64,000 nt of DNA from an uncultured Bacillaceae bacterium (GTDB lineage Bacteria; Bacillota; Bacilli; Bacillales; Caldibacillaceae), in the NCBI GenBank assembly GCA_937934645.1, contig CALGYZ010000022.1:28871-92870 (forward strand). Direction: 5' to 3'. This document shows, in pieces, positions 42,179-51,504 of this stretch. Within the stretch, counting starts at the first letter, position 1; each line of letters starts with the position of its first letter. The notes under the pieces are model-generated. The model was given only the letters and a program-made list of their open reading frames with translations, searched no databases and had not been told where the DNA came from. The position numbers and the translations under genes were made by a program.

Positions 42179-43201
42179 TCATCCGGAACGGCTGCCTGCT
42201 TTGGCCAATTCCGCTGCTACGTCAACGATCATATCCTCCTGGCCACCGACGGCTTTCCGTTTTCCGATTTCCACCAAAATATCCCGGGAATCAACGCCGA
42301 ATTTTTCTGCCGCCCGTTCGGCATGTAATAAAAAGCTGGAGTAGACACCGGCATAGCCCAAGACCAAGCTGTCACGGTTAATTTCCTGCGGTCTCGGCAA
42401 AATCGGCGCCACAAGTTCTTCAGCAATATCCATAATTTTGTACACATCAATGCCCGTTTCAATGCCGAGCCTATCCAGTACGGCTACGAGGACTTCCGTC
42501 TGGGTATTCCCCGCACCGGCTCCGAGACAACGGATACTGCCGTCAATACGCGTTGCCCCTTCTTCAATGGCAGCCAAAGTATTGCCCATCGCAAGGGACA
42601 AGTTGTTGTGCGCATGGAACCCGACTTCGATTTCCAAAACATCTTTCAAGGCACGGATTTTTTCCCTCACTTCATGAGGCAAAAGTGCACCGGCCGAATC
42701 GACAACGTATACCGTGTCGGCACCGTAACTTTCCATTAACTTGGCCTGTTCCACCAAAGTTTCTGTCGGAGCCATATGGCTCATCATTAAAAATCCAACC
42801 GTTTCCATTCCGAGTTCTTTGGCGGTTTCAATATGTTGCTTGGAAATATCTGCTTCTGTAATATGGGTGGCAATCCGGGCCATTTTTGCCCCTAATTTCT
42901 GCGCTTCCTTCAAATCTTCAATTGTTCCGATACCCGGAAGCAGTAAAACAGATATTTTGGAATAATCGGCAACCGATACGGCTGCTTCAATTAATTTCAG
43001 TTCATCCGTACGGGACAGGCCGTACTGTAATGAAGAGCCGCCCAGGCCGTCTCCGTGGCTCACTTCAATATAAGGCACACGCGCATCATTCAGCGCTTTC
43101 GTAATCGTTCTTACCTGTTCCACCGTAAACTGGTGCCGGATTGCGTGGCTGCCATCCCGTAATGCAACTTCTGTGATTTTCACTTCCGGATTTTTAAACA
43201 T
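42179..43201 (-). CDS. dmpG: 4-hydroxy-2-oxovalerate aldolase
   Basis: A 340-residue HMGL-like TIM-barrel aldolase with the RDGSHA motif (15-20), the Mn-binding HAHNN pair and the C-terminal domain that docks to the dehydrogenase. It splits 4-hydroxy-2-oxovalerate into pyruvate and acetaldehyde and channels the aldehyde to the acylating dehydrogenase. The ATG at 43201 lies six bases after GAGGAGG; the ATG two codons earlier abuts that site. It begins 22 bases after the dehydrogenase stop. Confidence 0.96.
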   Translation of the reverse strand: MFKNPEVKITEVALRDGSHAIRHQFTVEQVRTITKALNDARVPYIEVSHGDGLGGSSLQYGLSRTDELKLIEAAVSVADYSKISVLLLPGIGTIEDLKEAQKLGAKMARIATHITEADISKQHIETAKELGMETVGFLMMSHMAPTETLVEQAKLMESYGADTVYVVDSAGALLPHEVREKIRALKDVLEIEVGFHAHNNLSLAMGNTLAAIEEGATRIDGSIRCLGAGAGNTQTEVLVAVLDRLGIETGIDVYKIMDIAEELVAPILPRPQEINRDSLVLGYAGVYSSFLLHAERAAEKFGVDSRDILVEIGKRKAVGGQEDMIVDVAAELAKAGSRSG

Positions 43202-43223
43202 ATCCATCCTCCTCATCTATTCG

Positions 43224-44099
43224 TTAAACGTTGATCCGGTTTTTGGCAAATTCTTCTGCAACCTTCACGGCTGCCGCAGTCATAATGTCAAGGTTTCCAG
43301 CATACGTCGGCAAATAATGTCCGGCGCCTTCAACTTCCAAGAACACCGTTACTTTATTACCGTCAAAAATCGGTTCCGTCCGCAAACGGTATCCGGGCAC
43401 ATAGGAATTCACTTTTTCAACCATTTCAATAACCGATTTTGCAATTTTCTCCTCATCCATCGCTTTTTCATCCACAAGGGCATAAACTGTATTCCGCATG
43501 ATGATCGGCGGTTCTGCGGGGTTTAAAATAATGATCGCTTTACCTTTTTTCGCACCGCCAATCCGTTCAATCCCCTTTGCTGTCGTTTGCGTAAACTCGT
43601 CAATATTGGCACGGGTTCCCGGTCCGGCGCTTTTACTTGCAATCGTGGCAACGATTTCACCGTATTCCACCGGCGCTACCTGATTGATTGCGTGAATGAT
43701 CGGAATTGTCGCCTGGCCACCGCATGTGATCATGTTAACGTTGTCGGCATCTAAATGCTCCGTCAAATTTACCGTCGGCACAACAAAGGGCCCGATGGCG
43801 GCAGGAGTTAAATCAATCATTTGTTTGCCAAGCTTTTTGGCCACCTCATAGTTATAATAATGAGCTTTCGCACTTGTCGCATCGAAGAGAATATCCACAA
43901 GTTCCGGATTTTCCTTTAAACCGTCAATCCCATTGTCAATCACTTTCAAACCGATTTTTTTCGCATGCTGCATGCCTCTTGATGTCGGATCAATTCCAAT
44001 CATCGTCGTTAATTCCAGCACTTCAGATTTCATCAACTTTACCATTAAATCAGAACCGATATTTCCAGAACCGATAATTCCGACTTTCACTTTGGCCAA
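43224..44099 (-). CDS. dmpF: Acetaldehyde dehydrogenase (acylating)
   Basis: A 291-residue enzyme converting acetaldehyde, NAD and CoA to acetyl-CoA. The Rossmann motif GSGNIG, the catalytic Cys126 (MITCGGQATIP) and the DmpF segments DLTPAAIGPFVVP and IVATIASKSAGPGTR are present. The TTG at 44099 lies 7 bases after AAAGGGGTG; the longer frame is not supported. First gene of the lower-pathway transcript; partner of the aldolase in a channelling complex. Confidence 0.96.
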   Translation of the reverse strand: MAKVKVGIIGSGNIGSDLMVKLMKSEVLELTTMIGIDPTSRGMQHAKKIGLKVIDNGIDGLKENPELVDILFDATSAKAHYYNYEVAKKLGKQMIDLTPAAIGPFVVPTVNLTEHLDADNVNMITCGGQATIPIIHAINQVAPVEYGEIVATIASKSAGPGTRANIDEFTQTTAKGIERIGGAKKGKAIIILNPAEPPIIMRNTVYALVDEKAMDEEKIAKSVIEMVEKVNSYVPGYRLRTEPIFDGNKVTVFLEVEGAGHYLPTYAGNLDIMTAAAVKVAEEFAKNRINV

Positions 44100-44131
44100 T
44101 TCGGCACACCCCTTTACCACTCTTTTTTTCC

Positions 44132-44153
44132 AACATGAACAGGTTTTCATGTT
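44132..44153 (-). promoter_or_regulatory. Inverted repeat in the leader of the lower-pathway operon
   Basis: AACATGAA and TTCATGTT are perfect 8-base arms around a 6-base spacer, between the promoter and the first gene. It could be an operator or a leader hairpin. Confidence 0.4.
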
Positions 44154-44215
44154 ATTTTCAATTTTTACAATTATAATTAATTGTTCAAATTATTGTAACA
44201 ATTTTACTCTACCAA

Positions 44216-44244
44216 ATTATAATCATTTTTCCAAATAATTTCAA
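44216..44244 (-). promoter_or_regulatory. Sigma-A promoter of the lower-pathway operon
   Basis: On the minus strand TTGAAA and TATAAT are exactly 17 bases apart, downstream of the terminator of the semialdehyde dehydrogenase gene. It makes the dehydrogenase-aldolase-decarboxylase-tautomerase genes a separate transcript. Confidence 0.65.
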
Positions 44245-44262
44245 TAGTTTTTCTCTATGTAA

Positions 44263-44298
44263 AGATAAGGATTCAGCACGGTGGCTGAATCCTTATCT
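44263..44298 (-). terminator. Terminator after the semialdehyde dehydrogenase gene
   Basis: Perfect 15-base arms (AGATAAGGATTCAGC and complement) around a 6-base loop, followed on the minus strand by TTTAC. The T run is short, so some readthrough is possible. Confidence 0.75.
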
Positions 44299-44345
44299 GA
44301 AAGTCTGCAAGTCTATGAAATTTTTATCGTAAACACAGACAGCTA

Positions 44346-45806
44346 TTAAAGTTTGATGGTGATGTTTGTCAATTCTGTATAGAAATCAAAGCTGTAATGT
44401 CCGCCTTCGCGGCCGATTCCGCTCCGTTTCATGCCTCCGAACGGAGTCCTGAGATCGCGCAAAAACCATGTGTTAATCCAGACCATACCGGCTTCAATTT
44501 GGGAAGCAATGCGGGTTGCCCGTTTGATATTCGTTGACCAAACGCTGGCGCTTAATCCGTAATGGGTGTCATTGACCTGGTCCATCAGTTCTTCTTCCGT
44601 ATCAAACGGAATTACCGTAACAACAGGGCCGAAGATTTCATCGCGCACGCAGCGGGATTCTCTTCCCAGTCCGGTAATGATGGTCGGTTCGACATAGTAT
44701 CCTTTATTCAATCCCTCAGCCGGTTTTCCGCCGGTCAGGAATGTACCTCCTTCTTCTTTGGCAATCTCAATGTATTTGAGCACTTTGTTGTAATGCTCTT
44801 CGCTGACAAGTGCACCTACTTTGGTTTCAGGATCGAACGGATCACCGACTTTCAATTCTTTGGTTCTGGCAACAAATTTTTCGAGAAACTCGTCATAAAT
44901 CGGACGTTCGACATAGATTCTTGAACCGCAGAGGCAAACTTCACCCTGGTTAATGAAGCTTGAACGAAGCGTTGTCTCAATGCAATCGTCAAGATCCGCA
45001 TCGGCAAAAATAATGTTCGGGTTTTTGCCGCCGAGTTCAAAGGACAATTTCTTAAGCGTCGGTGCCGCAGATTTCATAATTTCCGTACCGGTTACAGTTT
45101 CTCCGGTAAAGGCAATGGCATCAACATCTTCGTGGGAAGAAATCAATGCGCCTGTTTCCCCTTTACCGTGCACCATGTTGACAACGCCGCGCGGCACGCC
45201 CGCTTCCTCACAAATTTCCGTCAATACGGTTGCTGTCATCGGTGTGACTTCCGACGGTTTCATAATCACCGTGTTCCCTGCTGCAAGCGCCGGAGCCAGT
45301 TTCCATGTCATCAGTAACAGAGGCAAGTTCCATGGGTTGATCAATCCTACAACCCCAACCGGACGACGGATAGCATAGTGGAACGCAATATCATCCTGCT
45401 GGTATGCATCCGTTCCGACGGACGTCATGTAATCGGCAAAGAAATGGAAGTTGTATGCCGCCCGCGGAATATCCACCTGTCTTGCAAGCCAGAGCGGTTT
45501 TCCCGTATCCAATGATTCAAGTACTGCAAGTTCTTCTTTTCTTTCTAAAATTAAATCACCGATCTTCCGTAGAATGGCGGAACGTTCCCTGAGAGGCATT
45601 TTTCCCCATTCTCCTTTAAGGGCTCTTCTTGCTGCACGGACAGCGCGGTCCACTTCCTCTTTTCCGCCTTCGCTGACTACACCGAGCACTTCTTCCGTTG
45701 CCGGGTTAATATTTTTAAATTGTTTTGTCGACCGGACTACTTCCCCATCAATGTAGTGATGACAATCAATGGGTTTGACTTTTGCCTGAACTTCTGTTGT
45801 CGCCAT
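44346..45806 (-). CDS. dmpC: 2-hydroxymuconic semialdehyde dehydrogenase
   Basis: A 486-residue aldehyde dehydrogenase with catalytic Cys291 (GEVCLCGSR), general base Glu257 (FELGGKNP) and the Asn in NPWNLP. It resembles the group that oxidises 2-hydroxy- or 2-aminomuconic semialdehyde. NAD-dependent oxidation of the decarboxylated ring-cleavage product gives 2-hydroxymuconate for the tautomerase. The ATG follows AAAGGAGGAATCAAA; eleven upstream codons are rejected. Divergent from the IclR gene. Confidence 0.92.
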   Translation of the reverse strand: MATTEVQAKVKPIDCHHYIDGEVVRSTKQFKNINPATEEVLGVVSEGGKEEVDRAVRAARRALKGEWGKMPLRERSAILRKIGDLILERKEELAVLESLDTGKPLWLARQVDIPRAAYNFHFFADYMTSVGTDAYQQDDIAFHYAIRRPVGVVGLINPWNLPLLLMTWKLAPALAAGNTVIMKPSEVTPMTATVLTEICEEAGVPRGVVNMVHGKGETGALISSHEDVDAIAFTGETVTGTEIMKSAAPTLKKLSFELGGKNPNIIFADADLDDCIETTLRSSFINQGEVCLCGSRIYVERPIYDEFLEKFVARTKELKVGDPFDPETKVGALVSEEHYNKVLKYIEIAKEEGGTFLTGGKPAEGLNKGYYVEPTIITGLGRESRCVRDEIFGPVVTVIPFDTEEELMDQVNDTHYGLSASVWSTNIKRATRIASQIEAGMVWINTWFLRDLRTPFGGMKRSGIGREGGHYSFDFYTELTNITIKL

Positions 45807-45908
45807 TTTGATTCCTCCTTTTCGACAATCCATGATCATTCACAGGTTGCACAGTGATGTCTTGTAGCTTGAGTATAACGGAACCGACTGGATGAAAAAA
45901 GGAGGAAA

Positions 45909-45923
45909 TTCCGCTATACGGAA
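45909..45923. promoter_or_regulatory. Candidate IclR-family operator
   Basis: TTCCG-CTATA-CGGAA is a perfect inverted repeat in the divergent region, of the TTCC-N-GGAA kind bound by IclR proteins. A near repeat of one half (TATAACGGAAC) lies about 45 bases to the left, overlapping a TATACT-like element for the dehydrogenase gene. Confidence 0.5.
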
Positions 45924-46064
45924 CAAATATGAATTTTTTTAATATTTTTAGTTTGATAAACTGTCAGAAAACGATATGATTATTGTAAATACAACTTTTT
46001 TATTCACATCAACTCTGTATTCATGCGTTCTTTTATGTAAAACAAGAACGAAGGAGGGAAAACG

Positions 46065-46865
46065 ATGAGTAAAACGAAAAGCAATCCGCAAACATTGTCA
46101 TCAGTCCGGAATGCTCTCAGGATTTTGAAAAGCTTCTCCACCTTTGAACCGACAAAAAGAGTCAGTGAACTTGCCGAGTCCCTCGGACTGGCAAAAAGTA
46201 CGGTAAGCAGGCTGTTAGCCACATTGGCAAGCGAAGGATTCGTTATTAAAGATGAAAAAACAAAAGCGTACAAGCTCGGATTGTCAGTTCTGACACTGGG
46301 GGGCATCGTCACAAACAATTTTGAAATTCACAAAGAGGCGGTCCCTGTTTTAAACAAGCTTGTCAACGACACCGGGGAAACTGCCCACCTGGCGATTCTG
46401 GACGGAAATGACACGATTTACATCCACAAAGAAGAGTGCAATCATCCGGTCCGGATTTTAACCCATCTCGGAAGGAGAAATCCCGCTTATTGTACAAGTT
46501 CGGGGAAAGTTCTGCTCGCCTTCAGTGACCGGGAAACCGTTGAACAGGTGATTGAAAACGGTTTAGTCAAGCATATGCCGAATACCATCACGGATCCCGA
46601 CGAGTTGAGGAAAGAACTGAAAAAAATCCGGGAACAGGGGTATGCCATCAGCACGGAAGAATTAACAGAAGGTACGCGGTCCGTTGCTGCACCAATCCGG
46701 GATTACACCGGCAAAGTCGTCTGTGCCGTCACGGTCGTCGGGCCGATCCAACGCATGCATGACCATAAAATACAGGAAATTGCCAAAAAAGTGGTGAGAG
46801 CCGCGGAGGATGCATCTGAACGGCTCGGTTATGATAAGCGGTATTTTAGGCAACTGGGCAAATAA
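46065..46865 (+). CDS. IclR-family transcriptional regulator
   Basis: A 266-residue IclR protein with an N-terminal winged helix (about 10-75, VSELAESLGLAKSTVSRLLATL) and a C-terminal GAF-like effector domain (about 90-260). Divergent from the semialdehyde dehydrogenase gene and probably its repressor, as PraR is for the pra operon of Paenibacillus. GAAGGAGGGAAAACG precedes the ATG. A terminator follows. Confidence 0.93.
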   Translation: MSKTKSNPQTLSSVRNALRILKSFSTFEPTKRVSELAESLGLAKSTVSRLLATLASEGFVIKDEKTKAYKLGLSVLTLGGIVTNNFEIHKEAVPVLNKLVNDTGETAHLAILDGNDTIYIHKEECNHPVRILTHLGRRNPAYCTSSGKVLLAFSDRETVEQVIENGLVKHMPNTITDPDELRKELKKIREQGYAISTEELTEGTRSVAAPIRDYTGKVVCAVTVVGPIQRMHDHKIQEIAKKVVRAAEDASERLGYDKRYFRQLGK

Positions 46866-46872
46866 CAAAAAA

Positions 46873-46906
46873 GTACCGGATCTCATCAATTAGATGAATC
46901 CGGTAC
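46873..46906. terminator. Convergent terminator between iclR and ypcP
   Basis: GTACCGGAT (46873-46881) pairs with ATCCGGTAC (46898-46906) around an inner TCATC/GATGA stem. A T run follows on the plus strand, and TTTTTTG on the minus strand. It marks the right edge of the island. Confidence 0.88.
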
Positions 46907-46912
46907 AATTTT

Positions 46913-47824
46913 TCAAATCACCGGCCCTAAAGGCGCCTGATCCTCAACCAGGGACAAAATTCGCGTCATTCCCCGGATATTCAATTGTTTTAACCGTTCC
47001 CGGAAATGAGCATCCTGGAATTGAATTTTTGCATCTTCCAGATTAAATGTGACCGGTACCCGGCAATGAATTTCTGCCAATTTTCCGGACAAAATTAAAT
47101 GTTCCCGCTCCTTTTCAATTTTTTTCCGCTGGGAGGGTGTCAATTGATGCAGGTTTTTCAGCACCCCGCTGACACTGCCGTATTCCCGGATCAGTTTCTT
47201 CGCTGTTTTCGGACCGATGCCGTATACCCCCGGATAATGGTCGCTCGCATCGCCGGTAAAGGCTTTTATATCAATATACTGTTCCGGTGTATATCCCCGT
47301 TCGGTAATAAATTGGTCTTTTGACACAACCTCATAGTTGCCCATTCCTTTTTTTAATAACACGACATATACATGGTCATCCAAAACTTGCAGCAAATCAT
47401 GATCGCCGGTCAGAATGTATACTTCTGCCTCTTCCTTTACCCGGCTTGCGATTGTTCCGAGACAGTCGTCTGCTTCATAACCGGACTTTGCGATATTCGG
47501 AACCGCAAGTGCTTCCAGCGCTTTTCTGGCCAAGAGAAATTGGGGAACGAGTTCTTCTGGAGGTTCCGCCCGGTTTCCTTTATAATCGGGATACAATTCA
47601 TGGCGGAACGTCTTTTCCCCGGTATCCCAACAAACAGCCAGGTGAGTCGGTTTAAAATGGCTAACGGCCAAAAACAAATGCCGCAAAAATCCGTTAACCG
47701 CATTGGTCGGTATGCCTTCATCATTGTACATATACTGACCGTAAGGGGCGGTGGCGTAAAAGGAGCGGAACAAAACCGCCGATCCGTCCAAAAGTAATAA
47801 TTTATGTCTTCTTTGATCCGTCAA
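46913..47824 (-). CDS. ypcP: 5'-3' exonuclease (YpcP/FEN type)
   Basis: A 303-residue PIN-like 5' nuclease related to the exonuclease domain of DNA polymerase I. Acidic metal-site clusters are visible (LLLDGSAVLFRSF, GYEADDCLGTIA, LTGDHDLLQ, FTGDASDHYPGVYGIGPKTA), ending in a helix-hairpin-helix. It can remove Okazaki primers in parallel with Pol I. The TTG at 47824 lies five bases after GAGGTGA; a GTG at 47833 overlaps the dynA stop but lies inside that site. Cotranscribed with dynA. Confidence 0.92.
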   Translation of the reverse strand: MTDQRRHKLLLLDGSAVLFRSFYATAPYGQYMYNDEGIPTNAVNGFLRHLFLAVSHFKPTHLAVCWDTGEKTFRHELYPDYKGNRAEPPEELVPQFLLARKALEALAVPNIAKSGYEADDCLGTIASRVKEEAEVYILTGDHDLLQVLDDHVYVVLLKKGMGNYEVVSKDQFITERGYTPEQYIDIKAFTGDASDHYPGVYGIGPKTAKKLIREYGSVSGVLKNLHQLTPSQRKKIEKEREHLILSGKLAEIHCRVPVTFNLEDAKIQFQDAHFRERLKQLNIRGMTRILSLVEDQAPLGPVI

Positions 47825-47829
47825 AAAAT

Positions 47830-50800
47830 TCACCTCGTATTTTTCCGGCCGGTCATTTGCTCCAATTCTTTTAATATATTTTTTAACCGGTCAATGTCCA
47901 TTTTTTCATCTAGGATGGAACGCCAGCCGTTATATTGTTCTGCCGATTCTTCACTGAACCGGGCAATTATATCATCGAAGCAATGATCGATAAAACCGGT
48001 GTATTTTTCTATGAGTCGCGTTTCTCCGTCCTGTAAATATGCATCGACATAAGAGGAAAGATCTTCAAATAATTTTTCCTCCATTTGCTTTTTTCCGTTG
48101 CCTTCAAAAAACAGCTTCGGATTTTTAAACAAACCGAGGGTTTTGGCAAAACGGCCCGCGGGTATATGTCTAATTTCGTTTTCAAAACGGGGCGTTTCTA
48201 TTTTCTTGTCTTCAAAGAGCGAAAAGGCAAGATTCCGGTTGATGTTTTTCAATTGGCCGGCCACCGTTTCATACTGCTCCCGTAATTTTTTATTGGCATA
48301 ATTTTCAAGACGCAGGGAGGTTGCCCGCAATTCCTGGGCCAGATCAAACCCGACGGCAGTTAACAATTCTTTCAACGCCGCTTCCAATCCCCGCTTCGCC
48401 TCCTGGCCGCTACCTTTAATCGTCGCCGGGTTGAACGTTTCCCGGAAAAAATCGCCGAACCGGTACTGATGACGTTGCTTAATATAATATACAAGTTCCT
48501 TCGCTTCCTGCTTCAGCTGCTCTTTCATCATAACAGAGGCCTGATCATCGAGAATATGTTTAATTTTTTCCTCTTCCGCTGTTAATGTTTGCAGTTTCGC
48601 TTCTCTTTCTGCAAGATCCGTTTCTGCGGTTTCCACAAGAAGAGCCAGCCGCTCCTGCGCCTGTTTCCACTCCTGTTCGGCAGTATTTAACGCCAACTTC
48701 CGCAAATCATGGGTGATAAAACGATAAAAATCATGTTCAAAATCCGGAAAACCGGAGCCGAGTTTTTCACCGGTCAGTTTTTCTTTTAATGCGTTCAAAC
48801 TGGAGACCGGATACAATTTCACATTGCGGATGCCGAATTTGAGCAGCTCACCCTCAACGTAAGCCAGGACTTCCTCCAAATCTTCTTCACTTTGGGCAAG
48901 GTCTACCGCATTGACAATGAAAAACATTTTGTCGAGTGCAAACTGGTCTTTCACCCGGCCGAGCTGGATTAAAAATTCACGGTCAGCCTTTGAAAACGCA
49001 TGGTTATAATAGGTGACAAAAATAATTGCATCGGCGTTTTTAATATATTCGAAAGCCACATCCGTATGGCGGGCGTTGATCGAATCCGCTCCCGGCGTAT
49101 CCACAAAGGTGATTCCCTTATTTGTTACCGGCGAATCGGTATAAAAGTCAATGCCTTCAACGAAACAGGATTTATCTTCCTCGGCCACGAACCGCTGGAA
49201 CTTGTCCTTGTTGACCGTAAGCTTTTTTCCCAGTTTATCCGCAAATGATGGGTAGCCTTTATGAAAAGCATTTAAAAAGGATAAATGGGTCTTCAGAACC
49301 TGATTTTCTTCTTTATTTTTATGCAGTTTCTCCACATATTGGTAGCCTTCGTCCAGCGTTTTTGCTTCATAACCGAATTTTTCCAGCGCCTCATTAATAT
49401 CCGCAAGCATCTGTTCTTCGCTTTTGAATGTTACGACACCCGTTCCGGACGGATGGCCTCTTCCGGCCGGAAGAATCCGGTTGATAGCTGCCGTCGTCGG
49501 ATTGGGCGATACGGGTAAGAGCTTCTCTCCCATGAGTGCATTGGCAAAAGACGACTTTCCGGCACTGAATGCCCCGAACAAGCTGACAGTAAATTGTCTG
49601 TTTTCCAGCCGCGCCGCTCTTTTTTTCAACTGTCCGCTCACCTTTTCCATCGTTGGAATGCCGGAAAGCAGTTCGGCCGTTTTCTTCAGCTTGGCGGTCA
49701 ATGCCTGTTGTTCTTTTCCGAGATCTTCCGCCGCTGTTTGTTCTTTTTTCTCCGCAGCACGCTTCCGCTTTTCTTTTTTCACATCCGGCTCTTCTTCAAG
49801 GAACGGCTCCCCGATTTCTTCGACCACTTCATCAGAGCCGGAAAGCAAACGTTCAATTTCCACCCACTGGTCTTCTTCCGGAGTTGCACCGTCCGCATCA
49901 TACATTGCCAAAAGCATGTTTTTCGTATTTTCATATTTCTTGTCATAGTGTTCGAGGGCTTCCATCGCCGTCATATATTTGCTCACTTCAGCCAGCTTAT
50001 TGTTTAAGTCCGCAAGATCCCGGCCGGCATTTTCATCGGCGAGCTTTTTGATTTCTAGGAAAATCTCCCGGCCCGCATTCATCGTGTATTTTTTTATCAA
50101 TTCCGCCACGTCGCTTGTATAATTCAACACCGATTCACCGGTGACAAGGGCGCCCTCTTTTACAGCATCCTTCAACATATCTCCGGTGACCGGCAGGGAA
50201 AGCGCCTGGATGTCCGCTTCTGTTTTGCTGTGATGGATCCCGGCTTCGTTCAACAAACGCAAAAACAATTCTTTCAAATGGCGGACAATTTCCCGGTCGA
50301 CATTTTCCTGCAACGATTGACGGAATGCTTCAAGCCGGGCTTTCCGGGCCTCTTCCGTCTTTTTCTTTGTAAACAGGAACCCGACCTTAAAATCATCCCG
50401 GGCCGATTCGAGGAAAGCTTTTGCCAGGCTCCGGGTATCCGCCGGCATCAAGTAAGCATTGTCCAACAAATTGTGCAGCTCTTCATCATATTTGTCCTGC
50501 AAATTGGCCACCGCTTCTTTCCGAATGTTGATTTCTTCATTCAAACGGTTATACTCTTTGCGGATTTCCTCTTTTTCTTCTTCATTCAACGGATGTAAAA
50601 TCTCTTCATGCTTTTCGCGTTCTTCTTCCATTTCAAGAAGAAGATCCTTTAAATGTTCATCAATGATTAATTTTAATGAGCTGCCGGTTTCCAATGAAAC
50701 CTCTTCTGCAAAAATCGTGCGGATTTCCTCTTTTAACTCTTCAAGCTCATTATGCGGATGGGAAAAATCTTTCAAACTCGTATAAAAAATCCCTTTCGGC

Positions 50801-51504
50801 TCAATGGACCATGCATGGAAAGCATCCTTCGTCATCTGTTTGAACGTCTCGAAAGAAAGCTCCTGTTCCCGGTGTTTATCAATCATATTCACAACTAAAT
50901 AAACATCTTTCCCGTAGTCGGTCATTTCCTTCGTGAATAAAAAGTTTTCCTCCGCCTGGACATGGTTATAATCCATCACATAAAAAATAGTGTCGGCTAA
51001 ATGCAGGGCTGATTCCGTCGCCAGCCGGTGGGCATCGTCCGTAGAGTCAATCCCGGGCGTATCCATGACGACCGCCCCTTCCGGAAGAACGGGCGAAGGA
51101 ATTTCGATATCGACGGAGCGGATCAATTCCCCATCTTTAAAATATCTCTTCAACTTATCAAATGAAACATGGGAAGGGAATGTTTGGATCGTTCCATCAT
51201 GAAGGTATACTTTAATTCCCCAGTTTTTTTTCACCCTAATTTTTACTAAATTTGCACTTGTCGGAATCGGACTTGATGGCAACACTTGTTCACCGATCAG
51301 ATGGTTGACCATTGTCGATTTCCCTGCGGAAAAATGCCCGCAAAATGCGACAATTTTTTCCCTGTTTATCACTTTCCGGATTAAATCTTTTATTTTTCCT
51401 GCTTGTTTGCCATCCCCTTTGTCCGTGAAATATTGATAGAATTGATATAATCGGTTTAACTCATATGCGTCCTGTTTTGAAACGGTAAGTTGAGTCTGAT
51501 TCAT
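47830..51504 (-). CDS. dynA: Bacterial dynamin DynA (double dynamin)
   Basis: A 1224-residue fused dynamin with two GTPase halves. The first P-loop is GHFSAGKST (56-64) with DTPGIDST and NMIDK following; the second is GAFSAGKSS near 641-649 with DTPGADSI and NAVDLA. Each half has long helical stalk segments. B. subtilis DynA (YpbR) binds and fuses membranes and helps against membrane damage and phage. The ATG at 51504 lies 7 bases after AAAGGGGT; the longer frame covers the leader. The ypcP gene follows at once. Confidence 0.95.
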   Translation of the reverse strand: MNQTQLTVSKQDAYELNRLYQFYQYFTDKGDGKQAGKIKDLIRKVINREKIVAFCGHFSAGKSTMVNHLIGEQVLPSSPIPTSANLVKIRVKKNWGIKVYLHDGTIQTFPSHVSFDKLKRYFKDGELIRSVDIEIPSPVLPEGAVVMDTPGIDSTDDAHRLATESALHLADTIFYVMDYNHVQAEENFLFTKEMTDYGKDVYLVVNMIDKHREQELSFETFKQMTKDAFHAWSIEPKGIFYTSLKDFSHPHNELEELKEEIRTIFAEEVSLETGSSLKLIIDEHLKDLLLEMEEEREKHEEILHPLNEEEKEEIRKEYNRLNEEINIRKEAVANLQDKYDEELHNLLDNAYLMPADTRSLAKAFLESARDDFKVGFLFTKKKTEEARKARLEAFRQSLQENVDREIVRHLKELFLRLLNEAGIHHSKTEADIQALSLPVTGDMLKDAVKEGALVTGESVLNYTSDVAELIKKYTMNAGREIFLEIKKLADENAGRDLADLNNKLAEVSKYMTAMEALEHYDKKYENTKNMLLAMYDADGATPEEDQWVEIERLLSGSDEVVEEIGEPFLEEEPDVKKEKRKRAAEKKEQTAAEDLGKEQQALTAKLKKTAELLSGIPTMEKVSGQLKKRAARLENRQFTVSLFGAFSAGKSSFANALMGEKLLPVSPNPTTAAINRILPAGRGHPSGTGVVTFKSEEQMLADINEALEKFGYEAKTLDEGYQYVEKLHKNKEENQVLKTHLSFLNAFHKGYPSFADKLGKKLTVNKDKFQRFVAEEDKSCFVEGIDFYTDSPVTNKGITFVDTPGADSINARHTDVAFEYIKNADAIIFVTYYNHAFSKADREFLIQLGRVKDQFALDKMFFIVNAVDLAQSEEDLEEVLAYVEGELLKFGIRNVKLYPVSSLNALKEKLTGEKLGSGFPDFEHDFYRFITHDLRKLALNTAEQEWKQAQERLALLVETAETDLAEREAKLQTLTAEEEKIKHILDDQASVMMKEQLKQEAKELVYYIKQRHQYRFGDFFRETFNPATIKGSGQEAKRGLEAALKELLTAVGFDLAQELRATSLRLENYANKKLREQYETVAGQLKNINRNLAFSLFEDKKIETPRFENEIRHIPAGRFAKTLGLFKNPKLFFEGNGKKQMEEKLFEDLSSYVDAYLQDGETRLIEKYTGFIDHCFDDIIARFSEESAEQYNGWRSILDEKMDIDRLKNILKELEQMTGRKNTR

